Assembly (NCBI GenBank): GCA_017438085.1 | Contig: JAFRWH010000163.1 | Location: 1-10,593, forward strand | Reading direction: 5' to 3' | DNA length: 10,593 bases | Source of the DNA: Bacillota bacterium | GTDB lineage: Bacteria > Bacillota_A > Clostridia > Peptostreptococcales > Anaerovoracaceae | In this document: piece after piece, positions 1-7,184 of the stretch | How positions within the stretch are numbered: position 1 is the first letter of the stretch | How the letters are laid out: every line of letters begins with the position of its first letter | Translations under genes and position numbers: made by a program | The notes under the pieces: model-generated | What the model was told of the DNA's origin: nothing | What the model saw: the letters and a program-made list of their open reading frames with translations, nothing else | Databases searched by the model: none

Positions 1-730
1 CTCTCATGCGCTGGGTGGTATCGACAAAGTCCTTATCGATGATCTCTTCGATCACCAGAGATTTGATGGTCTTTGCGCCGGTGATGCCTTCGTTGAAGTT
101 GCCTGTTATGGCGGCGTTTATCTCACGTATCTCCCTGTTCAGGCGTATCAGCTTCTTCTGGAAGAAGCTCCAGATGATGCCTACGGCGGGGATGATAGTC
201 ATTATCATCGCGGTGAGTTTCGGATTTATGGAAAGCATTACAGCCACCGCGCCGATGATGTATACGGTGAAGTATACGGTATCGTTCACCTGCCAGGCGA
301 AGAGATCGCCGATGCGGGAGGTGTCGCTCATGACTCTGGAGTGGATGTAGCCTACGCTGTTCTGATTGAAGTAGGAGAAGCTCAGGGTCTGAAGGTGCTC
401 AAAGGCGGCATCTCTGAGGTCCCTGAGTATACGCATCTCGTTCGAAAGGGACAGGAAGATGGTCCTGTAATTGCAGTAGACCATCAGGGCTATGCCTGCC
501 AGGAACAGCACGATGAACATAGGCATGGTATCCAGCGTGTTCTCTCCTACGAAGTGGTTGAGAGCATAGCGCTGCACCAGAGGCCTGAGTATCATGATGC
601 CGCATACTATCAGATTGTAGACAGCCATCTTGATTATGTCGCCCTTGTACTTTCTGACGTAAGGCCACATCTTTGGGATTCCGAAGAACTTCAGATGAAC
701 GTCATATGGGTTCTTATATTCATCTTCCAT
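1..730 (-). CDS. ABC exporter, second half-transporter subunit (N-terminal part only)
   Basis: This is the start of a second ABC half-transporter; the visible 243 codons run off the left edge with no stop. The translation opens MEDEYKNPYDVHLKFFG and is an exporter-type transmembrane domain. Hydrophobic segments lie at about residues 34-50, 70-86 and 148-178. The family signature SYFNQNSVGYIHSRV is at about 119-133, and a coupling-helix-like stretch (FNEGITGAKTIKSL) at about 212-225. The nucleotide-binding domain lies outside the window. The ATG at 730 is supported by AGGAGG (740-745) nine bases upstream. The gene overlaps the end of the upstream subunit gene by 11 bases, so the two are almost certainly translationally coupled and form a heterodimer (YheH/BmrD or TM288-like role). 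Because its partner has a degenerate ATP site, this subunit should supply the canonical catalytic Glu, which cannot be checked here. The substrate is unknown; multidrug or lipid export is usual for the family. Confidence 0.93.
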   Translation of the reverse strand, partial: MEDEYKNPYDVHLKFFGIPKMWPYVRKYKGDIIKMAVYNLIVCGIMILRPLVQRYALNHFVGENTLDTMPMFIVLFLAGIALMVYCNYRTIFLSLSNEMRILRDLRDAAFEHLQTLSFSYFNQNSVGYIHSRVMSDTSRIGDLFAWQVNDTVYFTVYIIGAVAVMLSINPKLTAMIMTIIPAVGIIWSFFQKKLIRLNREIREINAAITGNFNEGITGAKTIKSLVIEEIIDKDFVDTTQRMR

Positions 731-2582
731 CGTTCCCGTCCTCCTTTCCGTCTTCCTCCGTATCGATGCCGGACTGGATCTCGTATATCTTCTGATATAT
801 GCCGCCGGAGTGCTTGAGCTCGTCAGGAGTTCCGAACTCGGAAACGCGGCCGTTGTCCAGCACCAGGATATTGTCCGCCTTGGAAAGCGTAGTAATCCTG
901 TGAGAGATTATTATTATCGTTGCGGTGCCGAAGCGCTCCTCAAGAGACTTTCTTATCCTTGCGTCGGTCTGGGTATCCACCGCTGAAAGCGAATCATCGA
1001 AGATCATTATGGGCGCATCCAGAGTCAGGGCTCTTGCGATAGCAGCCCTCTGCTTCTGTCCGCCGGAGAGAGTTACGCCACGCTCGCCGACAAATGTATC
1101 GTAGCCCTTGGTAAAGCCGGTGACGGTCTCATCAAGGCATGCTGCCTTCGAGGCTTCCCGTATGTCCTTTTCCTCCATGCCTGGATGGGCTATGGAGATG
1201 TTCTCCGCTATGGATCTGGAGAACAGGAAGGGCTCCTGCAGCACCATGGAGATATTCCTGCGCAGATGCTCGGTGCGTATGTCGTTGATGTCCACGCCGC
1301 CTATGGTGATGCTTCCGTCTTCAGGTCCGAGCAGGTACATCTTGTCAAGGAGCAGCATAAGAGTTGACTTGCCGCTTCCGGTACCGCCAAGTATGCCAAG
1401 AGTAGTTCCTGCTTTGATCGTGAAGTTCACATCGTGGAGTATTTCGCTGCTGCCTTCGTAGCTGAAGTTTATGTTTCTGAACTCGATATCTCCGTTTACG
1501 GGCGCATCCCAGGCGCCGGGCTTGTCCTGCTCCTCCTGAGACTCCATGATATATGAAAGTCTGTCTATGGAGACTCCCGCCTTGCTCATCTCTGAAATGA
1601 CCCTGCCTATCCTCATCAGGGGGAAGGCCAGCATGGCGTTATAGGAAATAAAGGCGATATAGTCGCCTGCAGTCATCTTTCCGTTGACGCAGAAGATGGC
1701 GCCGAACACGAATACCAGCAGTATCTGCACGCCTGCCAGGCCATCCTGGCTGCTCCAGAAACGGCCCATCAGCTTGCCCATATCCACCCACAGGTCCGTA
1801 TATTCGCCGTTCTTGGAAGTGAACTTATCCAGCTCCCTGCGCTCCTGTCCGAAAGCGCGGACCACGCGGACGCCTGTAAGATTCTCCTGCACGATCGCAG
1901 AGACCTCGGCTTCGGTCTCGTCGCAGACCTTGAAGCCCTGCTCCATCTTCTTGCGGAAGATAATGATATAGGTGAGTATAAAAGGCATGGGAGACAGCGC
2001 TATAAGGGCCAGCTTCCAGTTCATAGAGAACATGAAATAAAGAGCCAGTACCAGATAGATGCTGATCCTCAGAAGCGTGGTCATCTGCTCTGCCACAAAT
2101 CTGCGGACCATGTCGACGTCAGTGGTGCAGCGCTGTATTATGTCGCCGGTGTGGTTCTTCATGTGCCAGTTATAGGGCAGACGCTCTATGTGGGCGAAAA
2201 GCGTATCCCTCATGGTCTTGACCAGGGTCTCGGAAGCCTTGGTGTTGAAGACGCGCTGGCTGAACTGGGCTATTACCTTCACAAGGGTAACGCAAAGAAG
2301 GCCCAGAGCCATGATCCAGAGATGCTCCCCCAGGTAGGAAAAACCGCCCAGGCGGTCTACCAGGGAGTTTACCCAGTCAGGGAAGGTGCTGGGCTTTCCG
2401 CCTATGGCGTTATCCACCGCAGCCTTGATGATCTGAGGATCTATCATTTCCATAACAGAAGCCAGAGCAGCAGAAAGCACGCCGCAAAGGAAATATGCCT
2501 TGCTGCCCTTCAGGAAGTTCCAGACCAGTCCGTAATTTCGTTTATTTTTAGTTTTTTCCGTAATTTCTGTTTTTTGTTCCAT
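720..2582 (-). CDS. ABC exporter half-transporter, degenerate-site subunit (BmrC/YheI/TM287-like)
   Basis: A 620-residue ABC exporter half-transporter with an N-terminal six-helix membrane domain (about residues 28-330) and a C-terminal ATPase domain (about 365-605). The ATPase motifs are intact: Walker A GGTGSGKST 399-407, Q-loop Gln449, signature LSGGQ 505-509, Walker B IMIFD ending at Asp529, D-loop SAVD 533-536 and switch His561. The residue after the Walker B Asp is Asp530 rather than the catalytic Glu. This is the hallmark of the non-consensus subunit in heterodimeric exporters such as BmrC, LmrC and TM287. The next gene begins inside the end of this one and encodes the likely partner. 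A near-consensus promoter lies 33 bases upstream of the ATG. There is no recognisable Shine-Dalgarno site before the ATG at 2582, and no better in-frame start nearby. The cargo cannot be deduced. Confidence 0.95.
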   Translation of the reverse strand: MEQKTEITEKTKNKRNYGLVWNFLKGSKAYFLCGVLSAALASVMEMIDPQIIKAAVDNAIGGKPSTFPDWVNSLVDRLGGFSYLGEHLWIMALGLLCVTLVKVIAQFSQRVFNTKASETLVKTMRDTLFAHIERLPYNWHMKNHTGDIIQRCTTDVDMVRRFVAEQMTTLLRISIYLVLALYFMFSMNWKLALIALSPMPFILTYIIIFRKKMEQGFKVCDETEAEVSAIVQENLTGVRVVRAFGQERRELDKFTSKNGEYTDLWVDMGKLMGRFWSSQDGLAGVQILLVFVFGAIFCVNGKMTAGDYIAFISYNAMLAFPLMRIGRVISEMSKAGVSIDRLSYIMESQEEQDKPGAWDAPVNGDIEFRNINFSYEGSSEILHDVNFTIKAGTTLGILGGTGSGKSTLMLLLDKMYLLGPEDGSITIGGVDINDIRTEHLRRNISMVLQEPFLFSRSIAENISIAHPGMEEKDIREASKAACLDETVTGFTKGYDTFVGERGVTLSGGQKQRAAIARALTLDAPIMIFDDSLSAVDTQTDARIRKSLEERFGTATIIIISHRITTLSKADNILVLDNGRVSEFGTPDELKHSGGIYQKIYEIQSGIDTEEDGKEDGNDGR

Positions 2583-2592
2583 GTCAAAAAGA

Positions 2593-2605
2593 ATGCCATA
2601 GGCAT
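2593..2605 (-). promoter_or_regulatory. Small inverted repeat in the exporter leader
   Basis: On the minus strand, ATGCC-TAT-GGCAT forms a 5-bp stem with a 3-base loop, followed by TTCTTTTT and then the start codon of the exporter gene. It lies immediately after the predicted transcription start. It could be an operator dyad or a weak terminator/attenuator hairpin. The stem is short, so chance is quite possible. Confidence 0.3.
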
Positions 2606-2614
2606 GCTGACAGA

Positions 2615-2643
2615 ATTATATAGTAAGACCGATCTTTTTTCAA
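2615..2643 (-). promoter_or_regulatory. Promoter of the ABC exporter operon
   Basis: Reading the minus strand, -35 TTGAAA (2638-2643) is followed by a 17-base spacer and -10 TATAAT (2615-2620). The expected transcription start is near 2608, giving a leader of about 26 bases. The promoter sits between the end of the regulator gene and the exporter, so the exporter need not depend on readthrough from the B6 regulator. No terminator is visible for the regulator gene in this gap. Confidence 0.8.
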
Positions 2644-2667
2644 GTGAAATAAGGGGGCGGATTGCGG

Positions 2668-4068
2668 TTAGCGCAGGCTAATATAATCGCGCAGGCCCTG
2701 CAGCAGTTTATCAGCTGAAATGTCAGAGTACTGAACTATACAGAAACGCTCTGCATCCCTGGGCGCCGTGCCCACATAGTAGTCCGAAAGCAGCGGAAGC
2801 TCCAGGCCGCAGCGCTTGAGCCTGGACCTGAGCTCCTCACCGAAGCAGCAGTTACTGCCTTTAAAACCAAGCAGAAAATGGAGGCCTGAATCCGACTGCC
2901 TGAGCTCCGTAAACTCTGAAAATTCCGGGCTTTGGAGCTTCTCCGCAAGCTCCTGTCTCAGCTGCCGGTAGTGCTTTTTCATGCGCCTTAAGTGCCTCTC
3001 GTAATAACCCTCGGAAATGAACCTGGCCAGCGTGAGCTGATCGAAGGAAGGCACTGCGCAGCTGTAAAAACCCATCTTCTCCTGCCAGGAGGAAAGTATA
3101 GCCAGAGGAAGGACCATGTAGCTGATCCTGAAGGCCGGCGAGATGGTTTTTGAAAAGCTGTTCATGAATATGACTCTTCCGCTGCTGTCGAGGCTCTGCA
3201 TGCTTGGCACAGGTCTCCCGGCGGAGCTGAACTCGGAGTCATATTCGTCCTCGATCAGGTAGCGGTCTGCATCCTCGCTCAGCCACCTGAGTATCTCCCT
3301 TCGCCTTGTTATAGGCATGACTATACCCGTCGGATAGTGATGTGACGGCGTGATGTGCGCAACGCTTGCCCCGCTTTTGCTAAGCTCATCCACCCTCATG
3401 CCCTGTTCATCCATATCGGTCACAGCCAGTCTGGCTCCGGATAGCGAATAGATCCGGTCTATCTTCCTGTGAAGAGGGTTTTCTATAGCGAATATCCGGC
3501 TGCGCCCAAGATACTGCACCAGAAGGCTGTAGAAATACTCATTTCCCGCGCCTATTATTATCTGCCCAGGCTCCACGCTCATGCCACGCTCTCTATATAT
3601 CTGGCTGGCAATAGCCTTCTTCAGCTCGGGCTGCCCTCCGGCGGGAACTCGTTCAAGTATCATGTCCGGATTGTCCAGTATCACGCTTCTCATAAGCCTT
3701 GCCCAGACCGAAAAAGGAAAAAGCTCTGCAGACGGCGCGTTGATGTCGCTGCGCTCCTCCGGACTGTCTTCGGGCTTTTCAGAAAGCGGCTCATAAGCAC
3801 CGGGCTCAGCCGTTTCAGGCAGCTGCTCGAGGCTTACGGCAAAATAGCCTGAACGTTCTCTGGAAACGATGTAGCCTTCAGAAAGGAGCTGTGCGTAGGC
3901 GGATTCGACGCTGATCTTGCTTATGCCAAGATGCTCAGCCAGAGTTCTCTTGGATGGCAGCCTCTCTCCTCCTCTGATGCGTCCCTGCAGTATATCCATC
4001 CGTATGCTGTCGTAGAGCTGCAGATACAGGGGACTGCCCTTTTTCTTGTCGAGAATGTATGTAAGCAT
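2668..4068 (-). CDS. pdxR: MocR-family transcriptional regulator (GntR-type HTH plus aminotransferase-like domain), PdxR-like
   Basis: A 466-residue regulator of vitamin B6 supply. Residues about 8-78 form a GntR-type winged helix (LPSKRTLAEHLGISKISVESAY at 38-58). After an acidic linker (about 84-112) comes a fold-type I aminotransferase-like domain (about 115-466). The domain has TPSHHYPTG (240-248), EDEYDSEF (273-280) and the predicted PLP lysine Lys307 in NSFSKTISPAFR. In characterised PdxR proteins PLP is the effector, and they activate B6 synthesis or salvage genes and repress themselves. I chose the ATG at 4068 because GGAGGT (4075-4080) lies six bases upstream and the HTH starts right after; the frame is open for 33 more codons upstream but that extension crosses the control region. 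It diverges from a B6 kinase and an ECF S component, which strongly supports the PdxR role over the GabR or TauR branches of the family. Confidence 0.9.
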   Translation of the reverse strand: MLTYILDKKKGSPLYLQLYDSIRMDILQGRIRGGERLPSKRTLAEHLGISKISVESAYAQLLSEGYIVSRERSGYFAVSLEQLPETAEPGAYEPLSEKPEDSPEERSDINAPSAELFPFSVWARLMRSVILDNPDMILERVPAGGQPELKKAIASQIYRERGMSVEPGQIIIGAGNEYFYSLLVQYLGRSRIFAIENPLHRKIDRIYSLSGARLAVTDMDEQGMRVDELSKSGASVAHITPSHHYPTGIVMPITRRREILRWLSEDADRYLIEDEYDSEFSSAGRPVPSMQSLDSSGRVIFMNSFSKTISPAFRISYMVLPLAILSSWQEKMGFYSCAVPSFDQLTLARFISEGYYERHLRRMKKHYRQLRQELAEKLQSPEFSEFTELRQSDSGLHFLLGFKGSNCCFGEELRSRLKRCGLELPLLSDYYVGTAPRDAERFCIVQYSDISADKLLQGLRDYISLR

Positions 4069-4090
4069 AGGATGACCTCCGTTGGCGCAG

Positions 4091-4134
4091 GATCTGGCCT
4101 TGTTAATAATATTCAATCTGGCGATATTAATAAT
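4091..4134. repeat. Tandem direct repeats between regulator and kinase genes, proposed PdxR operator
   Basis: Two 20-base direct repeats start at 4091 and 4115, a 24-base period, and match at 16 of 20 positions. The shared core is ATCTGGC, then four variable positions of which one matches, then TTAATAAT. Repeat 2 covers the -35 position of the kinase promoter and repeat 1 covers a candidate -10 (TATTAT, 4106-4111) of the regulator gene. MocR proteins are dimers known to bind direct repeats, so activation of the kinase and autorepression is a natural reading. This is inference from position. Confidence 0.55.
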
Positions 4135-4152
4135 GCCACTTATCTTTATAAT
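4124..4152 (+). promoter_or_regulatory. Candidate promoter of the B6 kinase / ECF S operon
   Basis: A perfect -10 TATAAT lies at 4147-4152. At 17 bases upstream the -35 position reads ATATTA (4124-4129), which is far from consensus and lies inside the second direct repeat. A good -10 with a poor -35 is what an activator-dependent promoter looks like. Expected transcription start is near 4159. Confidence 0.5.
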
Positions 4153-4200
4153 AAAATTAACAGACAATTAAGTCAACTGCAGTTTCAAGGAGGCATCTGT

Positions 4201-5031
4201 TTGAAAAAGATACTGTCGATACAGGATATCTCGTGCTTTGGCAAGTGTTCCCTCACCATCGCCCTGCCCCTGCTTTCAGCCATGGGCATCGATACGGCGA
4301 TACTTCCCACCGCTGTGCTCAGCACTCATACAATGTTCAAGGGCTTCACCTTCAAGGATCTTTCCGACCAGCTGGAGCCTATAGCGGAGCACTGGAAAAA
4401 GGAAGGCATAAGCTTTGATGCTATTTACACCGGCTATCTGGGCAGCGAGGAGGAGATCGACACAGTCACAAGGATCGTGAAGGACTTTAAGGGCGAAAAC
4501 ACCATGGTCATCATAGATCCGGTCATGGGCGACAACGGCAGGCTATATTCCGCCATCACCGAAAGCTACGCAAAAAAGAATGCGTCTCTCTGCTCCATTG
4601 CCGATGTGTGCGTGCCGAACATAACAGAAGCCAGCAGCTTTACCGGGCTCCCTTATAAGGAGAACTATTCTGAAGACTATATCAGAGAGATGCTCACCCG
4701 ACTGGCCGACATGGGCACTAAGGTGCCTGTTATCACCGGGGTCTCACTCAGCGAGGGAAAGATAGGAGCCATGGGCTATGACAAAGAGAAAAACGAGTTC
4801 TTCTCCTATCAGAACGACAAGGTGGCGGCTTCCTATCACGGTACCGGAGACGTATTCTCCAGCGTGCTTGCAGGATGCTTCGTCCTTGGCAAAAGCAGAG
4901 CTGAAGCTCTTAAGATCGCTTCCGACTACACTGCGCTGACAATCAGAGAGACCATCAAGGATGCTGAAGATCCCAGGTTCGGAGTGGCTTTCGAAAAGAC
5001 TATTCCAGCCCTTGTGGAAATGCTTCGGTAA
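4201..5031 (+). CDS. pdxK: Pyridoxal/pyridoxamine kinase (PdxK/PdxY family)
   Basis: A 276-residue ribokinase-superfamily enzyme that phosphorylates pyridoxal, pyridoxine or pyridoxamine with ATP in the salvage route to PLP. Family motifs in order are IQDISCFGKCSLT (7-19), the substrate lid region PTAVLSTHT (36-44), DPVMGD (106-111), PNITE (139-143) and GTGD (214-217), with Asp217 the expected catalytic base. The length is normal for the family. The start is TTG at 4201: AAGGAGG (4187-4193) lies seven bases upstream and the family N-terminus begins exactly there. The frame stays open upstream to 3931, but that extension would run through the divergent regulator gene and is not credible. The ECF S component follows after 19 bases, so both are in one transcript. 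Which B6 vitamer is preferred cannot be told from sequence. Confidence 0.93.
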   Translation: MKKILSIQDISCFGKCSLTIALPLLSAMGIDTAILPTAVLSTHTMFKGFTFKDLSDQLEPIAEHWKKEGISFDAIYTGYLGSEEEIDTVTRIVKDFKGENTMVIIDPVMGDNGRLYSAITESYAKKNASLCSIADVCVPNITEASSFTGLPYKENYSEDYIREMLTRLADMGTKVPVITGVSLSEGKIGAMGYDKEKNEFFSYQNDKVAASYHGTGDVFSSVLAGCFVLGKSRAEALKIASDYTALTIRETIKDAEDPRFGVAFEKTIPALVEMLR

Positions 5032-5050
5032 AAACTAAGGAGGCAGAAAA

Positions 5051-5638
5051 ATGGATAATAAAAGACTGCTTAAGCTTGTACAGTGCGCGCTTATTGCGGC
5101 TCTGGCCTATATCGGATTTCAGGTGCTGCGCATAGACATACCCGTTGGCACGGAGCGCACAGCTCTTCACCTCGGCAACAGCTTCGTAGTGCTGGGAGCG
5201 CTGCTTGTAGGCGGTCCCTGGGGCGGCGTTGCAGGCGCTTTAGGACTCACCATTGCGGATCTTACCTCCGGCTACGTTACCTCAGCGCCCAAGACCTTCC
5301 TGCTTAAACTTATCATGGGCCTCATCACAGGCTTTGTAGCCCAGAAGCTCATGCATAAGGAAGAAAAGCCCAATGTAAAGGATCAGACCAAGATAGCTCT
5401 TATTTCCGCGGCGGTCGCCCTTGGCTGCAACGTGGTTCTGGATCCACTGGTCGGATACTTCTATAAGACTTATATTTTCGGCATTCCGCAGGATATGGCA
5501 GCGACTCTTGCTAAGATAAACTCCGCTGCCACCCTTGTGAACACTATCGTCTCGACCATTATCGTGACAGCAGTTTGGCCGGCTATCTACACAGCCCTGA
5601 AGAAGGCGAACATGCTTACCTGGGGCGGCAAAAAATAA
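5051..5638 (+). CDS. ECF transporter S component, probable vitamin B6 uptake
   Basis: A 195-residue integral membrane protein with about six hydrophobic segments: near 10-28, 44-70 (two), 82-100, 112-143 and 156-182. Helix 1 carries an AxxxA motif (Ala13-Ala17), which S components use to dock on the EcfT subunit. A Gly-rich segment GGPWGGVAGALG lies at about 54-65, typical of the RibU/HmpT/PdxU-like S components. It would bind a vitamin and work with the shared EcfA-EcfA'-EcfT energising module, which is not in this window. AAGGAGG (5037-5043) precedes the ATG by seven bases. Co-transcription with a B6 kinase next to a PdxR-like regulator makes pyridoxine or another B6 vitamer the likely substrate (PdxU2-like role); this is a context-based inference. 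Confidence 0.85.
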   Translation: MDNKRLLKLVQCALIAALAYIGFQVLRIDIPVGTERTALHLGNSFVVLGALLVGGPWGGVAGALGLTIADLTSGYVTSAPKTFLLKLIMGLITGFVAQKLMHKEEKPNVKDQTKIALISAAVALGCNVVLDPLVGYFYKTYIFGIPQDMAATLAKINSAATLVNTIVSTIIVTAVWPAIYTALKKANMLTWGGKK

Positions 5639-5658
5639 GACTTCATTTGTTACTCTAA

Positions 5659-5696
5659 AAAAGGGGGCAGTTCTAAGGAGCTGTCTCCTTTTGATT
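5659..5696 (+). terminator. Intrinsic terminator of the B6 salvage operon
   Basis: AAAAGGGGGCAG (5659-5670) pairs with CTGTCTCCTTTT (5681-5692), 12 pairs with two G-U wobbles, around a 10-base loop. The U-run is mostly inside the stem, so it is moderately strong. It starts 20 bases after the stop codon of the S component. Confidence 0.75.
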
Positions 5697-6198
5697 GGGT
5701 CGATAGGAGAACCGGTAAGTCAATAAGACAGCCTGTGAAGCCCAAAAGGCATTTCCACGCTTATGTTTCCGGCATGAAAAATGGCCGGCTCACTGTTATT
5801 CTGACAACACCAGTCCAAAGGAGCCACTTTGTCAGAAATAAAAAGAAAGCTCAACTCATTTTGTGACAAATCAATGAAAATCAGGCAATTTTGGCACACT
5901 TGCAGGAAGGCTCAATGAGCGCAGAGTGTCCGAAACTGCTTTCTTATTCACTAAAGTATCGCAGGCCATGAACTCTACCTGCTGTACTATCACCGTTAAT
6001 GATATCAGAGACATTTTTGTGATGTATTCTCTCAATATCCTTTAAATCTCTTTCCTTCAATGTTGACAAATCCCTGTATTTTTCATCCTTCTGTCACAAA
6101 TCACTTCAGGCTTAGAAAACGGGTATAAATCTACGCCTTGTGCCAATCGAAATAGTTTTATTTACAGAAGCGTTTTTTCAATGTATTTTGATCTTATG
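5697..6198. other. Gene-poor stretch with no intact gene
   Basis: About 500 bases between a terminator and the end of the flavoprotein gene. I see no start codon with a good ribosome site leading to a family I recognise, no tRNA and no clear terminal inverted repeats. One hairpin is visible at about 5769-5788 (CCGGCAT / ATGGCCGG with one bulge). Fragmentary open frames occur on both strands, including 5723-5911 on the minus strand (63 codons, no plausible start). The stretch could be a degraded mobile element or decayed genes. Confidence 0.5.
5944..6161 (-). pseudogene. Possible remnant of a decayed gene (C-terminal part, frameshifted)
   Basis: On the minus strand one open frame from 6161 reads KLFRLAQGVDLYPFSKPEV and on to about 6090. 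A second frame, shifted by -1, then reads DEKYRDLSTLKERDLKDIER and continues to a TAA at 5944-5946, ending GRVHGLRYFSE. Joined at about 6088-6093 they would give about 72 residues with protein-like composition and a charged helix. Neither part has a credible start codon or ribosome site. I do not recognise a family. Chance open reading is a real alternative. Confidence 0.22.
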
Positions 6199-7125
6199 CT
6201 ACTTATTCTTTTCTTTGGATCTCTTGTCGTTGATGATCTTCATGTGCTCAGTTGTGACAAGCTCCACATTATTCTCCTTAGCCCACTGCACGCAGCCCTT
6301 CAGTACCGTAGGCAGGAATATCCGCGGCACATTCAGTATGGTCTGCAGAGCATCATCGGTGAATTTCACCTTATCGTCTGCCCTGTCCGCGGCATAGCGC
6401 ACGCTTGCAAGGCTTGCCTGCCGCATCTGCAGGAGCTCGGATCTCATCCAGCGGTGACGGTGATACCAGAAGTTCTTGCTGTCTCTGTATCCGAAATCTA
6501 TGGGCATGGGCGGAAAATCGCCTGCCTTTACACCGTTTATTATGGCATCGCTGTACTTTTTCTTCATCAGGATACGATCTATCTTAAGGATAAAGGTGCA
6601 GCCGAACTTGCTGGTGATGCCATTAAAATCGTGATACGGGGGCTCGTAGCCATCCAGGCAGCCGGGTCTGTCCCTGTCTGCGCCGTCCAGTTCCCTTACC
6701 CATGTGCATTCTATCACCTGAAACGCCTCACTCATCACCTGCGGACGGATATCCGAAGGATCATCCTCCTGTATCTGGCTCATTTCCAGCTTAAAAGCGC
6801 ATTTAGGCATCTTTTCATCAGGTCTGTCCCCCGGCCAGCTGAGCTTTACTGCCTCTTTGAAGTATTTCGGCTCATCGGTTATGAAATTGATGGCGCATTT
6901 GCCGGTCCTCAGTATGTTCTGAGCCGTATTAGATGAGTTCCTGCAGTTCAGCAGCATGGCATAAAAGTCCTTCCCTGCCACATAATAGGGCTGAACCAGC
7001 GAGTAAGGTCCAAGATTCGTTGTCCCATCTTCGCAGAGCGTACTGATCAGGACCGTGGGCATGGGGAAAAAGAGGGAGGTCTGATAGAAATTATCAACTA
7101 TCCTTAAGTTTTCAAAGCTGCTCAT
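6199..7125 (-). CDS. Flavin reductase-like FMN-binding protein with C-terminal helical extension
   Basis: A 308-residue protein. Residues about 15-195 match the FMN-binding split barrel of the flavin reductase-like / flavoredoxin family: PMPTVLIST (21-29), the family segment DGTTNLGPYS (33-42), and NTAQNILRTGKCAINFI (66-82). The core is expected to bind FMN and take part in flavin-dependent redox chemistry in the cytoplasm, possibly detoxification. The C-terminus (about 254-300, KFTDDALQTILNVPRIF onward) has the hydrophobic pattern of the short PCP_red-type helical domain best known from protochlorophyllide reductase subunits; I assign this by eye. The ATG at 7125 has AGGGG (7131-7135) five bases upstream. 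It lies downstream of a TetR-type gene and shares that gene's dyad operator, so it is probably the repressor's target. No terminator is evident after its TAG. The substrate is unknown. Confidence 0.82.
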   Translation of the reverse strand: MSSFENLRIVDNFYQTSLFFPMPTVLISTLCEDGTTNLGPYSLVQPYYVAGKDFYAMLLNCRNSSNTAQNILRTGKCAINFITDEPKYFKEAVKLSWPGDRPDEKMPKCAFKLEMSQIQEDDPSDIRPQVMSEAFQVIECTWVRELDGADRDRPGCLDGYEPPYHDFNGITSKFGCTFILKIDRILMKKKYSDAIINGVKAGDFPPMPIDFGYRDSKNFWYHRHRWMRSELLQMRQASLASVRYAADRADDKVKFTDDALQTILNVPRIFLPTVLKGCVQWAKENNVELVTTEHMKIINDKRSKEKNK

Positions 7126-7159
7126 TGTAACCCCTGTTTCTGTTCAAAGCGCAAATGTG

Positions 7160-7184
7160 TGAACGTGTTCATTAAAACAGTATA
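7160..7184 (-). promoter_or_regulatory. Putative flavoprotein promoter and TetR operator
   Basis: A dyad TGAAC-GT-GTTCA lies at 7160-7171. A candidate -10 TATACT (minus strand) is at 7179-7184, so the dyad begins seven bases downstream of it. The -35 position falls within the preceding terminator hairpin and does not look like consensus. The dyad has the same arms, and the same placement relative to -10, as the one in front of the TetR-type gene. Confidence 0.5.

Noticed and set aside
341..817. A 158-codon plus-strand frame over the two ABC genes.
   Set aside because: It is antisense to the ABC membrane domain and has no recognisable domain.
4069..4167. 33-codon N-terminal extension of the MocR-type regulator.
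   Set aside because: It covers the direct repeats and promoters. The ATG at 4068 has GGAGGT at ideal spacing and starts just before the HTH domain.
3931..4200. N-terminal extension of the B6 kinase frame to an ATG at 3931.
   Set aside because: The extension runs through the divergent regulator gene and the promoter region. The family N-terminus starts at the TTG at 4201, which has a strong ribosome site.
5639..5866. Open plus-strand frame continuing after the stop of the ECF S component.
   Set aside because: It contains the terminator hairpin, has no start with a ribosome site, and the S component is already full length.
6181..6936. A 251-codon plus-strand frame opposite the flavoprotein gene.
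   Set aside because: It is antisense to a protein with clear flavin reductase motifs and itself matches no family I know.
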